Shown: positions 4,965-6,343 of the stretch, piece after piece
How the letters are laid out: every line of letters begins with the position of its first letter
Position numbering within the stretch: the stretch's first letter is position 1
Assembly (NCBI GenBank): GCA_028696755.1
Contig: JAQVGK010000211.1
Location: 1 to 6,343, forward strand
Direction: 5' to 3'
From: Bacteroidales bacterium
GTDB taxonomy: Bacteria > Bacteroidota > Bacteroidia > Bacteroidales > ML635J-15
DNA length: 6,343 bases
The notes under the pieces: generated by a model
Told to the model about the DNA's origin: nothing
What the model saw: the letters and a program-made list of their open reading frames with translations, nothing else
Databases searched by the model: none
Made by a program: the position numbers and the translations under genes

Positions 4965-5378
4965 ATGGCACAGAGGGGAAATTATCAATTAACAACAAGC
5001 GAACGACAAAGAAGATCTTTCAGCGAGAGTTTTAAGATTAAAAAAGTTCGAGAAATTGAGACAGGAATATCAAAAGTTTCAGATATTTGCAAAGCCTACG
5101 AAGTAACGAAGGCAGCTGTTTATAAATGGATCAATAACTATGGCATTATGAAAGACAAAAAAGAACGACTTGTTGTAGAGAGTGAAAGTGACACCCAGGA
5201 ACTTCTGGCATTAAAGAAGAAAGTTGCAGAATTAGAGAGGATTGTCGGACAAAAGCAATTACTCATTGACTTTAAAGACAAGATGATTGAAATTGCTGAA
5301 GATATGTACGGAGTAGACATAAAAAAAAAGCTTTCAGATCAACTATCGAGTACTACTGGCTCCAAAGGGAAGAAATGA
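4965..5378 (+). CDS. IS3-type OrfA: helix-turn-helix and leucine-zipper DNA-binding protein
   Basis: The 137-residue protein starts at ATG 4965, preceded by ACGGAAAAATT. Residues 16-58 form the transposase helix-turn-helix domain (RRSFSESFKIKKVREIE, then KVSDICKAYEVTKAAVYKWI), which recognises the element's terminal repeats. Residues about 76-112 form a coiled coil or leucine zipper (LLALKKKVAELERIVGQKQL and onward), which in IS3 relatives mediates OrfA/OrfAB multimerisation. Near the end, codons 120-122 lie on an A9 run forming the slippery site A_AAA_AAG, where ribosomes could shift to the -1 frame and make an OrfAB fusion. Ribosomes that do not shift stop at TGA 5376-5378, overlapping the orfB ATG. 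OrfA alone is usually a regulator; the fusion is the transposase. Confidence 0.88.
   Translation: MAQRGNYQLTTSERQRRSFSESFKIKKVREIETGISKVSDICKAYEVTKAAVYKWINNYGIMKDKKERLVVESESDTQELLALKKKVAELERIVGQKQLLIDFKDKMIEIAEDMYGVDIKKKLSDQLSSTTGSKGKK
5310..5330 (+). promoter_or_regulatory. Programmed -1 frameshift signal (A_AAA_AAG)
   Basis: The A9 run at 5321-5329 followed by G gives the heptamer A_AAA_AAG at 5324-5330, correctly phased on the orfA codons. The -1 frame is open from 5300 through the slip site and into orfB without a stop (...AFRSTIEYYWLQREEMSMS...). GGAG at 5310-5313 lies 10 nt upstream, the position at which Shine-Dalgarno-like sequences stimulate slippage in dnaX and IS911. No strong downstream stem was found by eye. 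Confidence 0.75.
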
Positions 5379-6232
5379 GCATGAGCTTAAATCAGCTATA
5401 TAAAGTAATCGGGATAAGTAAACAGGCTGTTCATAAGATGCTAAATCTAAATCAAAAACGTCAAGATGAATCAGAGCAGTTAAATCGTTTTATCGAAGAT
5501 ATAAGAGCGGATCATCCGACAATGGGGTTAAGAGATCTTTACTTTAAGATTATGCCTGATTTTATGGGTCGTGATAAGTTTGAAGCATACTGCAAAAAAG
5601 CAGGGTTTATGATAGATAGAAAGAAAAGATATTGTATCACAACCGATAGTAGTGGCGTAATACGTTTTCCTAATTTGATCAATGATTTAGAAATAGTTAG
5701 GTTAAATCAAGTTTGGCAGAGTGACATAACATATTATGAGGTTAACGGTAAATTTTATTACATAACCTTTATCATCGACTCATATTCAAGGCGAATAATT
5801 GGATACAGTGTATCGTCTAGGCTATTAACAATTTACACAACCATACCTGCATTAAAAATGGCAATTAAAACCAGAAGTGGGTTTGATTTATCAAAACTAA
5901 TATTTCACTCAGATGGTGGTGGCCAGTATTATGCTCAGGAGTTCCTGAAGATAACAGAAGATCTTAACATAACAAATAGCATGTGCAAGAACGCATATGA
6001 AAATGGTAAAGCAGAAAGAGTTAATGGAGTAATCAAAAACAACTATCTAGTTCATAAACATATTGACAGTCCTGAAAAGCTAGTAAAAGAAGTTGACCGA
6101 GCAGTACATTTATACAACTGCGATAAACCTCACATTGAGTTGAAAAGAAAAAGTCCGATTCAATTTGAAAATAATTTATTACTTTTGGCTCGGCAAGAAA
6201 CTGCGAAGATGACAAATGTTTATATTAATTAA
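5375..6232 (+). CDS. IS3-type OrfB: DDE transposase catalytic subunit
   Basis: The 285-residue protein carries an N-terminal helical region with a helix-turn-helix-like segment (LYKVIGISKQAVHKML, 8-23) and the IS3 HTH_21-like stretch DHPTMGLRDLYFKI (46-59). A retroviral-integrase-type core (rve) follows, with catalytic D117 in VWQSDITYY, D180 in HSDGGGQYY and E214 in YENGKAERVNG. The conserved KSPIQFE tail near 259-265 is typical. The D180-E214 gap holds 33 residues, two fewer than the usual 35 of IS3. ATG 5375 overlaps the orfA stop (ATGA), with AGGGAAG just upstream, so independent initiation is possible, but the frame also extends upstream through the slip site, so the active product is probably the OrfAB fusion. 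It cuts and joins the element's ends through a circular intermediate in IS3 relatives. Length appears complete. Confidence 0.92.
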   Translation: MSMSLNQLYKVIGISKQAVHKMLNLNQKRQDESEQLNRFIEDIRADHPTMGLRDLYFKIMPDFMGRDKFEAYCKKAGFMIDRKKRYCITTDSSGVIRFPNLINDLEIVRLNQVWQSDITYYEVNGKFYYITFIIDSYSRRIIGYSVSSRLLTIYTTIPALKMAIKTRSGFDLSKLIFHSDGGGQYYAQEFLKITEDLNITNSMCKNAYENGKAERVNGVIKNNYLVHKHIDSPEKLVKEVDRAVHLYNCDKPHIELKRKSPIQFENNLLLLARQETAKMTNVYIN

Positions 6233-6343
6233 GAAGTACCCCACATATTAACTTAAAAGTATACCAGTTATTATTAACGCGCAATTCGAAAGTTTTGTAA
6301 ATTTAACAATGATAACGATGTATACGAAGCAGGAAATAATATT

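Larger units (their letters stand above)
4918..6270 (+). mobile_element. IS3-type insertion sequence (boundaries approximate)
   Basis: The element contains orfA and orfB with the organisation of IS3 elements: a helix-turn-helix/leucine-zipper protein, a -1 frame relationship, and a DDE integrase core. The ends are not certain. A weak imperfect match exists between the left sequence GGTTGACCGTTTTAAAG (4918-4934) and the reverse complement of the right sequence around 6252-6268 (CTTAAAAGTATACCAGT), sharing TTTTAA and flanking bases. No target-site duplication was found, and the remaining 6271-6343 shows no gene. Both open reading frames appear intact, so the element may be recent and active. 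Confidence 0.75.

Noticed and set aside
5138..5320. Minus-strand 60-residue frame inside orfA, and a similar one at 6033-6215 inside orfB
   Set aside because: Both are antisense to well-supported transposase genes and have no motif of their own.

Overview
The window is AT-rich and looks like a chromosomal accessory segment from a member of the Bacteroidota. Three observations point there. Sequences matching the Bacteroidota promoter pattern (TAnnTTTG at -7, a TTTG-like box about 18-20 bp upstream) sit in front of two genes. Classical Shine-Dalgarno sites are mostly missing. The gene content also fits: a RAYT-type transposase, a free-standing four-helix-bundle 'IVS/S23' gene, heptamer repeats and an IS3-type element. 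This is inference from style, since there is no marker gene in the window.

Layout. Positions 1-739 hold the 3' part of an unrecognised gene that runs off the left edge, then a small three-helix membrane protein. Positions 740-1599 hold a GC-richer REP-like hairpin patch followed by a RAYT (REP-associated tyrosine transposase) gene. That gene keeps its HUH half, but a perfect 48-bp palindrome and in-frame 63-bp tandem repeats follow the HUH motif, and the C-terminal half with the catalytic tyrosine is absent. Positions 1532-3741 (minus strand) hold a tight two-gene operon: a GT9/heptosyltransferase-like protein with a cysteine-rich N-terminus, then a GT4-type glycosyltransferase. They overlap by one base (TAATG) and have a good Bacteroidota-type promoter upstream. 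They probably act on a cell-surface glycan.

Positions 3742-4964 lack an intact gene but are full of structure: three consecutive hairpins, ten copies of TAATCGGT (one a variant) in plus orientation, a hexamer repeat, a diverged ~45-bp duplication, and a four-helix-bundle (23S rRNA IVS-protein family, PF05635-like) pseudogene on the minus strand. The pseudogene is full length, has its own promoter and a possible terminator, and is broken only by one ochre codon in its most conserved motif. On its other side lie ten contiguous heptamers in the opposite orientation, so the gene is bracketed by inverted repeat arrays. This bracketed unit is the most interesting part of the window.

Positions ~4918-6270 hold an IS3-type insertion sequence with orfA and orfB. 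A canonical A_AAA_AAG slippery site lies in the overlap of the two frames, with an ATGA start/stop overlap further downstream. A 9-bp-stem hairpin sits just before orfA. Clean terminal inverted repeats and a target duplication could not be identified.

Overall, a surface-glycan gene pair is sandwiched between mobile or repeat-type elements, two of which have decayed.
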